A stretch of 36,429 bases of DNA from a virus, in IMG/VR virus record IMGVR_UViG_3300033145_000240, positions 1 to 36,429 of that record; one strand, written 5' to 3'. A model generated the notes under the pieces. It was not told the origin of the DNA. It saw only the letters and a program-made list of their open reading frames with translations, and did not search any database. Every line of letters starts with the position of its first letter. The first letter of the stretch is position 1. A program made the position numbers and the translations under genes. Positions 21,926-28,364 of the stretch are shown here, piece after piece.

Positions 21926-22150
21926 ATGCAAAAACAAAAAGACCCAAACTATCTACTAGAGGACGAATATTGCCCGTTATGTCTAATAGGTCAAATAACT
22001 CAAAAAACTGGCCCATATAGCGATTTTTTAGCTTGTAATAGGTATCCAAGGTGCCATTTTATATCAAATGCAAAGCCTAAAATGTCAAAAGATGAAATGT
22101 TTGACCGTGATGTAGATAATTGGTTAGAAAAAAATAATAAAAAACTATGA
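21926..22150 (+). CDS. Topoisomerase-type C4 zinc-finger protein
   Basis: This 74-residue protein shows CPLC (Cys16, Cys19), then FLACNRYPRC (Cys37, Cys43) with a G.F.AC..YP.C pattern, the classic C-terminal zinc-finger of type I topoisomerases. Here it stands alone without a topoisomerase core. The C-terminal 25 residues are acidic/basic helix. It likely binds single-stranded DNA. Its end overlaps the start of the deformylase gene. Confidence 0.65.
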   Translation: MQKQKDPNYLLEDEYCPLCLIGQITQKTGPYSDFLACNRYPRCHFISNAKPKMSKDEMFDRDVDNWLEKNNKKL

Positions 22151-22587
22151 GCAATGAAAAAGATTTAGTAATACCACCACACAAAGTAAAAAGCCGTGAA
22201 GTTACAAATGCTGATATTGACAGAGTTATTGCCGACGCTCAAAAAATGTTTGAAATAGCAAAAGGTACTTGCGTGGCATTGGCACACTCACAAATTGAGA
22301 GTAATGATCCATTGAGATTTTTTGTTACAAACTCAAATATGATTATTATTAATCCGGTAATTACTAGGCATACAAAAACATTTATGAAAAGCGAGGAGGG
22401 TTGCCGCACATTTAAAGCTAGAGCGCAAATAATTGTGCAAAGACATTATCGTATTGAGTTTGATTTCCAAGTTATAGATATGCACAAATTGAGCAAGATA
22501 CAAAAAGAAAAAACCAAAGGGTTAAACGCTTTTATAGTACAGCATGAAATAGATCACATGAACGGTAAATGTATTTATGACGATTAA
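22147..22587 (+). CDS. Divergent peptide deformylase
   Basis: This 146-residue protein carries the peptide deformylase metal-site motifs. Motif 3 is QHEIDHMNG (His133, Glu134, His137). Motif 2 is EEGCRTF with Cys86 as the third ligand (usual EGCLS). Motif 1 is altered to GTCVALAHSQI at 40-50, with Gln49 kept but the usual AAPQ replaced by AHSQ. Deformylases remove the formyl group from new N-terminal methionines, which fits a bacterial host. Phage copies are known in some marine myoviruses and cyanophages. The ATG overlaps the preceding gene by 4 bases. Whether the changed motif 1 alters specificity is unknown. Confidence 0.75.
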   Translation: MSNEKDLVIPPHKVKSREVTNADIDRVIADAQKMFEIAKGTCVALAHSQIESNDPLRFFVTNSNMIIINPVITRHTKTFMKSEEGCRTFKARAQIIVQRHYRIEFDFQVIDMHKLSKIQKEKTKGLNAFIVQHEIDHMNGKCIYDD

Positions 22588-22599
22588 AATATTAAAATT

Positions 22600-23028
22600 A
22601 TGCCAATAAAAAATTATACAACAATAGTACCGGCAAATCAGAGTATTGCCGAAATACAAGACGCTTTAGTAAAAAGCGGTGCCGTTGGTTTTCAGCTTAT
22701 GTATGAAAAAGGCACGGGCAGAATAAAGTCATTACAATTTGGTTTAGATATAAAAGATAATGTTCAGGCATTTTCTTTGCCAGTCCAATGGAAATTATTT
22801 CAACAAGTTTTAAAAGACCAGGGAATACATCGAGCGGACGACGAGGACTATTGCTATCGTGTTGCTTGGCGAAATATTAGAGATTGGGTTTTAGCTCAAT
22901 TAGCTCTATATGAAACGATGATCGTAACAATGCCACAAATATTTTTACCATACGCAGTTGACAATAAGGGTAAAACATTGTATGAAAAAATAAAAGAAGA
23001 TCCACAATTATTATTAGGTGGTGGTTAG
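22600..23028 (+). CDS. Conserved-type phage hypothetical protein
   Basis: This 142-residue protein begins MPIKNYTTIVPANQSIAEIQ and contains VGFQLMYEKGTGRIKSLQF and AWRNIRDWVLAQLALYE. This outline (NYTT.VP...S..EIQ, then W...K.W..AQLAL.E) recurs in many phage and Firmicute prophage proteins of unknown role. It ends just before the structured element at 23030. Function unknown. Confidence 0.6.
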   Translation: MPIKNYTTIVPANQSIAEIQDALVKSGAVGFQLMYEKGTGRIKSLQFGLDIKDNVQAFSLPVQWKLFQQVLKDQGIHRADDEDYCYRVAWRNIRDWVLAQLALYETMIVTMPQIFLPYAVDNKGKTLYEKIKEDPQLLLGGG

Positions 23029-23029
23029 T

Positions 23030-23148
23030 AGTCACTAGCCGGAGGGAAACGCCCGCTATAAAGTCGCCTCTCAAAGCGACGCCAGTATATTATTGCTCGT
23101 GGGAAACGATAAAAACCGGTAGTTGGCGTTTTTCCCCGATTAGTGATT
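23030..23148 (+). ncRNA. Predicted structured RNA element, long closing stem
   Basis: AGTCACTAGCCGG (23030-23042) pairs with CCGATTAGTGATT (23136-23148): 13 positions with two G-U pairs and one mismatch. Inside are GTCGC / GCGAC (23063-23067 / 23076-23080), TCGT / ACGA (23097-23100 / 23106-23109) and CGCCA / TGGCG (23080-23084 / 23124-23128, an alternative partner). GGGAAACG occurs twice (23044 and 23101). It fills the gap between two genes and ends 10 bases before ATG 23159, so it may be a leader element or a stand-alone RNA; no clear promoter. No known family recognised. Confidence 0.55.
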
Positions 23149-23158
23149 AATAAAACCT

Positions 23159-23470
23159 ATGCTAGAAAACAAAACAAAAAAATACATCGAGGAAATGTTA
23201 TCAAAGTTATTTTTTGTTAGGTGGGATCGCTACACAAATGATGATGATACTTTTTTTGTATTTTACGGTTGGATTGATCGGGAAAAAGACGAGTATAAAG
23301 ATTTTGTGGTTATTACTTATCAGCCCGAGGTTAATGATTGGTGGGCCACTACTTCATCAGCGCATTATAGCAAAACTATTAGCCGACTGTTAGGCTATAA
23401 AGATGATGAACATAATGAGTGTATCAGAGTAGAGACAACTTTTGATTTGCCAAATCTTATAAAGTTATAA
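23159..23470 (+). CDS. Hypothetical protein between structured RNAs
   Basis: This 103-residue protein has a helix (TKKYIEEMLSKLFFVRWD) followed by strands with FYGWIDREKDEYKDFVVITYQ and a W-rich segment (VNDWWATTSS). No motif recognised. It is flanked by structured RNA elements on both sides and the promoter of the next RNA starts in its last codons. Function unknown; a role linked to those RNAs is only a guess from position. Confidence 0.5.
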   Translation: MLENKTKKYIEEMLSKLFFVRWDRYTNDDDTFFVFYGWIDREKDEYKDFVVITYQPEVNDWWATTSSAHYSKTISRLLGYKDDEHNECIRVETTFDLPNLIKL

Positions 23471-23471
23471 T
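23442..23471 (+). promoter_or_regulatory. Promoter of the 23.5-kb + strand RNA (TTGATT-18-TATAAT)
   Basis: TTGATT at 23442-23447 and a consensus TATAAT at 23466-23471 are 18 bases apart. The predicted start near 23478 is at the first base of a 12-bp closing stem, so promoter and RNA structure fit each other. Confidence 0.75.
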
Positions 23472-23477
23472 TTTGGT

Positions 23478-23577
23478 TGAGCATAGATTGTGAGGGCTTT
23501 GGCTCTCTGTTCGGTCAAGCCGTCGGCGGAAACCTCTTATATAAAGTTTCTAGCAAAACCGAAGTCAATCTATGCTC
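23478..23577 (+). ncRNA. Predicted structured non-coding RNA, + strand
   Basis: GAGCATAGATTG (23479-23490) is an exact inverted repeat of CAATCTATGCTC (23566-23577), making a 12-bp closing stem. Inside are the hairpin GAGGGC-TTTG-GCTCTC (23492-23507) and a stem TTCGGT / ACCGAA (23510-23515 / 23558-23563). That stem encloses GCC / GGC (23519-23527) and GAAAC / GTTTC (23529-23533 / 23546-23550). The fold is a multi-way junction of about 100 bases with its own promoter. The RNA may extend to another hairpin at ~23580-23610; no U-tract terminator is seen. Not recognised as a known ribozyme or riboswitch. Confidence 0.65.
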
Positions 23578-23704
23578 TTGCAAGGTTGTAAACCCCTAAA
23601 ATAGACCTTGTAAACCCTCTAATTGCACATTTTATCACAAAGATATTGGCTAATATTACAGAAATAACAGGGAATAGCAGAGCGAACTTATACATTTGAT
23701 ACAT

Positions 23705-23738
23705 AAAAAAATAGAGGACAGTTTTATGCCGCCCTCTA
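23705..23738 (-). terminator. Strong intrinsic terminator of the - strand RNA
   Basis: On the - strand, TAGAGGGCGG pairs with CTGTCCTCTA over ten positions (two G-U pairs) around the loop CATAAAA, followed by seven T. The + strand has no U-tract after it, so it works only on the - strand. Confidence 0.85.
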
Positions 23739-23822
23739 CTTAGATAGCCACCTCCTCGGTGAGAGTTGACTTTCAATGTTGGAAAGTCCTTGTCGGGTAA
23801 ATACCTGCAATGGTATGACCGT
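23705..23822 (-). ncRNA. Predicted structured non-coding RNA, - strand
   Basis: On the - strand, the extended -10 TGG-TATAAT (23837-23829) predicts a start near 23822. The ~118-base transcript would form ATACC / GGTAT, then a perfect seven-pair hairpin GACTTTC / GAAAGTC (around 23787-23767), then CACC / GGTG, and end in a ten-pair terminator with seven U at 23711-23705. No protein frame fits; a hydrophobic - strand frame covering part of it starts inside the divergent gene and is not credible. It is the only - strand unit supported in the genome. No known family recognised. Confidence 0.7.
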
Positions 23823-23828
23823 ATATAT

Positions 23829-23837
23829 ATTATACCA
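23829..23837 (-). promoter_or_regulatory. Extended -10 promoter of the - strand RNA
   Basis: The - strand reads TGGTATAAT, an extended -10 element (TGn-TATAAT). The -35 region is T-rich and poor, as is acceptable for extended -10 promoters. It faces away from the + strand gene at 23862. Confidence 0.6.
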
Positions 23838-23861
23838 TAAATAATTAAATATAAAAAACCA

Positions 23862-24119
23862 ATGAGCATTGAAAACAAAAAAATCTTTATTGATTTATTT
23901 AATAAAAGAGAGATTAAGACTATCGGGGAGTTTAAAGACGAACGAGATAAGTGGTTTGTTATTTATCAGAAACCCGGCAATCTTTTTTATTTTATTACTG
24001 GCGATGATTTTTATTGGGAAGTTGACTGGCGAATAAGCGAAAAAGGCTTAGCATTTAAAAGTATTTATTTAGCCGGGGAGCAAAAAGAGCGAGCTATAAA
24101 TATATTAACTAAAAAATAA
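23862..24119 (+). CDS. Hypothetical protein before the methyltransferases
   Basis: This 85-residue alpha/beta protein begins MSIENKKIFIDLFNKREIKT and has YQKPGNLFYFITGDDFYWEVDW in the middle, with the common ACCAATGAGC start context. Its stop is 2 bases before the cytosine methyltransferase ATG. Function unknown; possibly an accessory of the methyltransferases. Confidence 0.5.
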   Translation: MSIENKKIFIDLFNKREIKTIGEFKDERDKWFVIYQKPGNLFYFITGDDFYWEVDWRISEKGLAFKSIYLAGEQKERAINILTKK

Positions 24120-24121
24120 TT

Positions 24122-25132
24122 ATGAAATATTTAAGTCTATTTTCTGGTATAGGTGGATTTGAATTAGGAATAAAACAAGCGTATGAAGAATTATATAATA
24201 TACGATCCAATAAATTGGCGGATAGCAAAGGATCAAAAAAACTGCACAGCCCTAAGAACAAACTCAAGCAATGGAAATGCGTGGGTTATTCAGAAATTGA
24301 CAAATACGCAATCCAAATCTACGAAAAACATTTTAAACATAAAAATTATGGAAATATTAAAAATATTAAGGCAGAAAACTTGCCAGATTTTGACCTCATC
24401 GTTGGAGGTTTCCCATGTCAATCTTTCTCTATTGCCGGAAAACGAAAAGGATTTGAAGACACAAGAGGAACGCTCTTTTTTGACATCGCTAGGATTATTA
24501 AAGAAAAACAACCACGCCTTTTATTACTTGAGAACGTCAAGGGGCTATTATCTCACGACCAAGGCAAAACTTTCTTTACAATCATCGCTACGCTTGATGA
24601 ATTGGGGTATGACTGTCAATGGCAAGTGCTTAACAGCAAAGATTTTGGGGTCCCACAGAATAGGGAGAGAGTGTTCATTGTCGGACATCTTAGAGGAACA
24701 CCCAGACCAAAAATATTTCCTATCGGAGAAAATGACCAAATATCTAATGGAGAGAGCAAATCAAAACAAAGACGGACACAAGCCAAATATAGTGGAACAT
24801 TGCGAGGCAGTAATATAAAGGCAGATAATACTTTTATACAATCTAATCCTCATGGGTTTAATAAAGGAGGTAAAAAAGATATTCCAAATGTTAGAAATAG
24901 TACCCCACATAATGAATTAGTTAATGGGATCCGTAGACTAACTCCTAAAGAGTGTGAGAGGTTGCAAGGTTTCCCAGATGATTGGACAGCTAGTGGAGTT
25001 ATAGAAAGTAACCCCGGTATTGATAGTACGATAAAAGAAATTGAAATCAGCGATACTCAACGTTATAAAACTCTAGGCAATGCGGTGACTGTCAATGTGA
25101 TTAGAGAAATAGCTAAAAGATTGTTAGTATAA
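24122..25132 (+). CDS. DNA (cytosine-5) methyltransferase
   Basis: This 336-residue protein has all core C5-methyltransferase motifs: YLSLFSGIGGFELG (motif I), GGFPCQSFSIAGKRKGFED with catalytic Cys99 in PCQ (motif IV), LLENVKGL (motif VI, Glu137-Asn138-Val139), DFGVPQNRERVFIVG (motif VIII), a target-recognition region at ~195-275 and LTPKECERLQGFPDDW then YKTLGNAV (motifs IX-X). It transfers methyl groups to cytosine in DNA. No partner restriction enzyme is nearby, so it is likely an orphan modification enzyme that shields phage DNA. Confidence 0.93.
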   Translation: MKYLSLFSGIGGFELGIKQAYEELYNIRSNKLADSKGSKKLHSPKNKLKQWKCVGYSEIDKYAIQIYEKHFKHKNYGNIKNIKAENLPDFDLIVGGFPCQSFSIAGKRKGFEDTRGTLFFDIARIIKEKQPRLLLLENVKGLLSHDQGKTFFTIIATLDELGYDCQWQVLNSKDFGVPQNRERVFIVGHLRGTPRPKIFPIGENDQISNGESKSKQRRTQAKYSGTLRGSNIKADNTFIQSNPHGFNKGGKKDIPNVRNSTPHNELVNGIRRLTPKECERLQGFPDDWTASGVIESNPGIDSTIKEIEISDTQRYKTLGNAVTVNVIREIAKRLLV

Positions 25133-25136
25133 AATT

Positions 25137-25622
25137 ATGAAAAACAAAATAATACTAGACGCTTGTTGTGGTGACCGTTGTTTCTGGTTTGATAAAAAAA
25201 ATAAAGATGTTTTATTCATTGATATAAGAAAAGAAAAAAAAGGATTTATAAAAGCAAGACCAAACTTTGAAATAAACCCAGATATTATAATGGACTTTAG
25301 AAAATTAGATTTTGCAGACAAATCTTTTAAATTAATAGTTTTTGATCCACCACATTTGGTAAAACTTGGCAAGACAAGTTGGTTAGCAAAAAAGTATGGG
25401 ATATTAGATAAATCATGGCGAGAAGATTTAAAAAAAGGGTTTGATGAGTGTTGGCGAGTATTAGACGATAACGGAGTATTGATATTCAAATGGAACGAGT
25501 ATGATATTAAAGTAAGTGAAGTTATTAAGGTGCTTGGTCGTGATCCGTTATTTGGCCACCCGACAGCAAGAAATAAAAAAACAAAATGGTTATGTTTTAT
25601 GAAAATTAATATAAAATTATGA
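25137..25622 (+). CDS. Class I SAM-dependent methyltransferase (DPPH motif)
   Basis: This 161-residue protein has LDACCGDRCFWFDKK (SAM-binding motif I), VLFIDIR (motif II), and FKLIVFDPPHL with DPPH at residues 70-73, the amino-methyltransferase motif IV. It also carries the family segments LGKTSWLAKKYG and GVLIFKWNEYDIKVSEV. Close relatives are widespread in phages, and the DPPH motif points to an exocyclic-amino (N6-adenine or N4-cytosine) or related substrate. It overlaps the next gene by 4 bases and lies directly after the cytosine enzyme. Confidence 0.75.
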   Translation: MKNKIILDACCGDRCFWFDKKNKDVLFIDIRKEKKGFIKARPNFEINPDIIMDFRKLDFADKSFKLIVFDPPHLVKLGKTSWLAKKYGILDKSWREDLKKGFDECWRVLDDNGVLIFKWNEYDIKVSEVIKVLGRDPLFGHPTARNKKTKWLCFMKINIKL

Positions 25623-26044
25623 AAAATATAAAAGCAATGCTAACTAGCGGTGACATGAGTTGGGAAACGCCACAAGACTTTTTTGATAAATTAAATAAAG
25701 AGTTTAATTTTACGCTAGACCCTTGCGCTACAAAACAAACTGCTAAATGCAAAAAGTTTTATACAGAAAAAGAGGACGGACTAAAACAAAATTGGGGAGG
25801 GCATATTGTCTTTTGCAATCCACCATACGGTACAGCCATTAAACATTGGGTAAAGAAATGCCACGACGAGGCTAAAAAGCCAAACACAATAGTTGTAATG
25901 CTTATACCGGCTAGGACAGACACGATTTATTTTCACGAACATATTTATTTTAAAGCCGAGTTAAGATTTATTAAGGGACGATTGAAGTTTAGTAAAGCTA
26001 AAGGGTCGGCACCATTTCCAAGCATGTTAGTAATTTATAAATAA
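25619..26044 (+). CDS. Phage N6-adenine DNA methyltransferase (Dam-like)
   Basis: This 141-residue protein resembles the phage DNA N-6-adenine-methyltransferase family: WETPQDFFDKLNKEFNFTLD (residues 15-34), LDPCAT, HIVFCNPPYG with NPPY at 67-70 as motif IV, and GRLKFSKAKGSAPFPSM near the end. It should methylate the N6 of adenine in a short target. It starts in ATGA overlap with the previous gene. It forms the last of three methyltransferase genes. Confidence 0.85.
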   Translation: MKNIKAMLTSGDMSWETPQDFFDKLNKEFNFTLDPCATKQTAKCKKFYTEKEDGLKQNWGGHIVFCNPPYGTAIKHWVKKCHDEAKKPNTIVVMLIPARTDTIYFHEHIYFKAELRFIKGRLKFSKAKGSAPFPSMLVIYK

Positions 26045-26054
26045 TATAAAGATT

Positions 26055-26246
26055 ATGGACTACGCAAAACTAAAAGTAATATTTAGAATACCATGGACAA
26101 TCTATTGGTTAGCTTGGGCGATATACAAAGATAAAAGATTTTTTTGTTTGGCGATTAAAGAGTTTGATCCAGATGACGGTAAGTATTATTATTTTGAAAT
26201 ATCTTTGAGAGAAGATATTGATTGCCATAATAGAGATTTACAATAA
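26055..26246 (+). CDS. Small hypothetical protein before the terminase
   Basis: This 63-residue protein begins MDYAKLKVIFRIPWTIYWLA, partly hydrophobic and aromatic, with acidic C-terminal strands (FDPDDGKYYYFEI). It may be membrane-associated. Its last codons hold the -35 box of the late promoter. Function unknown. Confidence 0.5.
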   Translation: MDYAKLKVIFRIPWTIYWLAWAIYKDKRFFCLAIKEFDPDDGKYYYFEISLREDIDCHNRDLQ

Positions 26247-26265
26247 CAAACAATCATTGTATAAT
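26237..26265 (+). promoter_or_regulatory. Probable late promoter upstream of terminase (TTTACA-17-TATAAT)
   Basis: TTTACA at 26237-26242 (5 of 6 match) and a consensus TATAAT at 26260-26265 are 17 bases apart. It precedes the packaging and capsid genes and, with the terminator at 13075-13099 around the circle, bounds the late transcript. It lacks the CTTGACAAG operator of the early promoters, so separate control is likely. Confidence 0.75.
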
Positions 26266-26307
26266 ATAACTAAATTATGATTTGTCTAATAACAGCTAAA
26301 AGCACTT

Positions 26308-26859
26308 ATGCCTAAAACTAAAGGAAAGGTGAATAAAAAAGTTGGCAAAACTAAAAAACAAAATACAAAAAAGGGGAGGGGTAGAAATGGCCGACAAGAT
26401 AAAATCGACAAGATAAATGTGTTTGACGCATTTTGCTATTGGATTGTACGTACATCAGATGAACGGGTAGAGGAAAAATTACCAAAGACACAACAAGAGT
26501 TTGCTAAAAAACATAAAGTGATAGAGGCAACTTTGAGTAATTGGAAAAAGCAAGCTGACTATGAGGCAACTCGTCATGAAAAAATGCAACAAAAATTAGC
26601 AGATAAAACCCCAGAAGTTTTGGACGGTTTATTTACTAGATGTAAAAGATACGGCATGGCTTATGAAGTAGAATTATGGTTGGCTTATGTTGAGGGTTGG
26701 GACAAAAAGAAAGTCTTAGAAATGACTGGCAAAATTGAGTTTGGCGACGGTGATATTAGAGCCTTAGTCGAACATTTACCAAAGGCTAAGAAAAAATTAT
26801 TCTATGACACAATCACCAAATTGCTCATCGAAGCAGAAACAAACAAATCAAAGGGATAA
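26308..26859 (+). CDS. Terminase small subunit
   Basis: This 183-residue protein has a Lys-rich N-terminus (~35 residues), then TQQEFAKKHKVIEATLSNWKK, an HTH of the phBC6A51-type small terminase, and helical segments ending in a C-terminal region before the large subunit. Small subunits bind the packaging start on the DNA and regulate the large subunit. It directly precedes the large subunit and follows the late promoter. Confidence 0.78.
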   Translation: MPKTKGKVNKKVGKTKKQNTKKGRGRNGRQDKIDKINVFDAFCYWIVRTSDERVEEKLPKTQQEFAKKHKVIEATLSNWKKQADYEATRHEKMQQKLADKTPEVLDGLFTRCKRYGMAYEVELWLAYVEGWDKKKVLEMTGKIEFGDGDIRALVEHLPKAKKKLFYDTITKLLIEAETNKSKG

Positions 26860-26869
26860 AATATTGGAA

Positions 26870-28348
26870 ATGACGGCGTATAGCTATGACCAAATTCAAG
26901 CAGTGTACGGACATCAGCCAATAAGTTTTTTAAAAATATTTAATCCTCAAATCAAATGGCCACGAAAACTAAGGCAAGTATTCGCAGATATTTGGTTAGG
27001 CAAAGCCGGATCAAATGTTATTATCAAAGCATGTCGTGGTGGTGGCAAATCTTACTTCTTAGGATCAATTGGATTTTGTTTATGGTTTTTTAAAAAGCAA
27101 TCAATTGTAGACATGGCCGGTGGATTAACTCAAGCAAAAATTGTCTATACTAATTTTACCGGGGTAATTTATAGTCACGAGAAAATAGCGTCAGCATTAG
27201 ACAAAGATCCACTATTAGAAATGACCACGGCAAAAGACGGACATTATTTTAAATGTGTGGCCGCCTCACCAAAGGCAGTACGTGGACCACACCCCGACGT
27301 ATTAATGGCCGATGAGGCATGTGAGATTGAGGACGGGTTATTAGAGAGTGCATTACCGATGACTAATACATCAGAGAACCCGCTAACTATTTTGACAAGT
27401 ACCTTTCATAAAGTATATGGCATATTTCAAGAAACTTGGGACGACGCCGAGGCTCTAGGGTATAGCCGTTATAGTTGGGACATCTTTGATATTATGAAAG
27501 AGTTTGATCCGGCTATTTGGGACGATAAAAAGTTAAACCAAGAAATACCAGACTTACAGAAATTAAAAGCATTGGCCAATGGACGTACTGGCGATCCCGA
27601 GGGTTGGGTTAAAGTTGAAAATATAATAAAAGCCTTTAGAGCTAAACGATCATACAATTGGTTTTTAGTAGAATACATGGGCCACCGCCCAGGTACAGAG
27701 GGCTTAGTCTTAAACCCAGAGGACGTAGAGGCAGCACAATTTGATAAATATTCAAAAAACCAGTATAATTATATTAAAGGTGCAGAGTGTATTGGTGGTG
27801 TTGACTGGGGTTGGAGTACAATGACATCGGTTGTAGAGCTTATGAGCCACACTGACGGCGTCAAAGTACAGATTGACAATAAAAACTATTCACAAGTACG
27901 AAGTGAAATAATCATCAAAGATGTTGTAGCAATGGCCAAGGCACATAATTGGTCACATGTATATTGTGACAGTGCCGGTAAGTTTGAAAATGCAGATTTA
28001 CAACACGCATTGAAATTGGCCAGGTTAAAGACAAAAGTTGTCGAAGTAATATTCAGTACAGAAAAAGACGGTATGTTAGGAAATCTCCGAGCATACTTTG
28101 AGAGGGCATTATATAAAATACATAAAGATTTTAAAGTAGCAATTTGGCAGCTCAAGCGATACAAATATAAACCAGGTACCGACAAACCAGTTAAAAAAGA
28201 TGACCATATACCAGACGCCACAATGTGTGCATTGCAGCATTGGCCACTAGGTGAACATAAAACAACGTTTAAAGATATTAAAGTAGAAAGCACATCAACC
28301 GAAAATGATAAATCAATAAATGCCGGGTTGGTAGGGGAGCAGTTTTAA
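26870..28348 (+). CDS. Terminase large subunit (ATPase and nuclease)
   Basis: This 492-residue protein has ACRGGGKSYF as Walker A (Lys in GGGKS, residues ~56-61 from ATG 26870), VLMADEAC as Walker B, ILTSTFHK as coupling motif region, and a nuclease domain with GGVDWGWSTMTSV, VYCDSAGKF and HIPDATMCAL supplying the Asp metal ligands. It drives DNA packaging and cuts concatemers. I chose ATG 26870, 11 bases after the small subunit stop with the usual leader; ATG 26804 would add 22 residues and overlap the small subunit by 56 bases. Confidence 0.9.
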   Translation: MTAYSYDQIQAVYGHQPISFLKIFNPQIKWPRKLRQVFADIWLGKAGSNVIIKACRGGGKSYFLGSIGFCLWFFKKQSIVDMAGGLTQAKIVYTNFTGVIYSHEKIASALDKDPLLEMTTAKDGHYFKCVAASPKAVRGPHPDVLMADEACEIEDGLLESALPMTNTSENPLTILTSTFHKVYGIFQETWDDAEALGYSRYSWDIFDIMKEFDPAIWDDKKLNQEIPDLQKLKALANGRTGDPEGWVKVENIIKAFRAKRSYNWFLVEYMGHRPGTEGLVLNPEDVEAAQFDKYSKNQYNYIKGAECIGGVDWGWSTMTSVVELMSHTDGVKVQIDNKNYSQVRSEIIIKDVVAMAKAHNWSHVYCDSAGKFENADLQHALKLARLKTKVVEVIFSTEKDGMLGNLRAYFERALYKIHKDFKVAIWQLKRYKYKPGTDKPVKKDDHIPDATMCALQHWPLGEHKTTFKDIKVESTSTENDKSINAGLVGEQF

Positions 28349-28364
28349 ATATAAAATAAAAAAT

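Noticed and set aside
23478-23577. Hammerhead ribozyme
   Set aside because: The CUGANGA core is absent; GAAAC alone is not enough.
23570-23878. A 102-codon - strand frame with hydrophobic end
   Set aside because: It starts inside the + strand gene at 23862, covers the - strand RNA with its terminator and has no matching promoter; the terminator and hairpins explain the region better.
24183-24818. A 211-codon + strand frame inside the cytosine methyltransferase
   Set aside because: The overlapping frame has the full set of methyltransferase motifs; this one is a shadow frame with no family pattern.
26278-26313. Short leader peptide MICLITAKSTYA before the small terminase
   Set aside because: Twelve codons overlapping the terminase start can arise by chance and no attenuator structure is seen.
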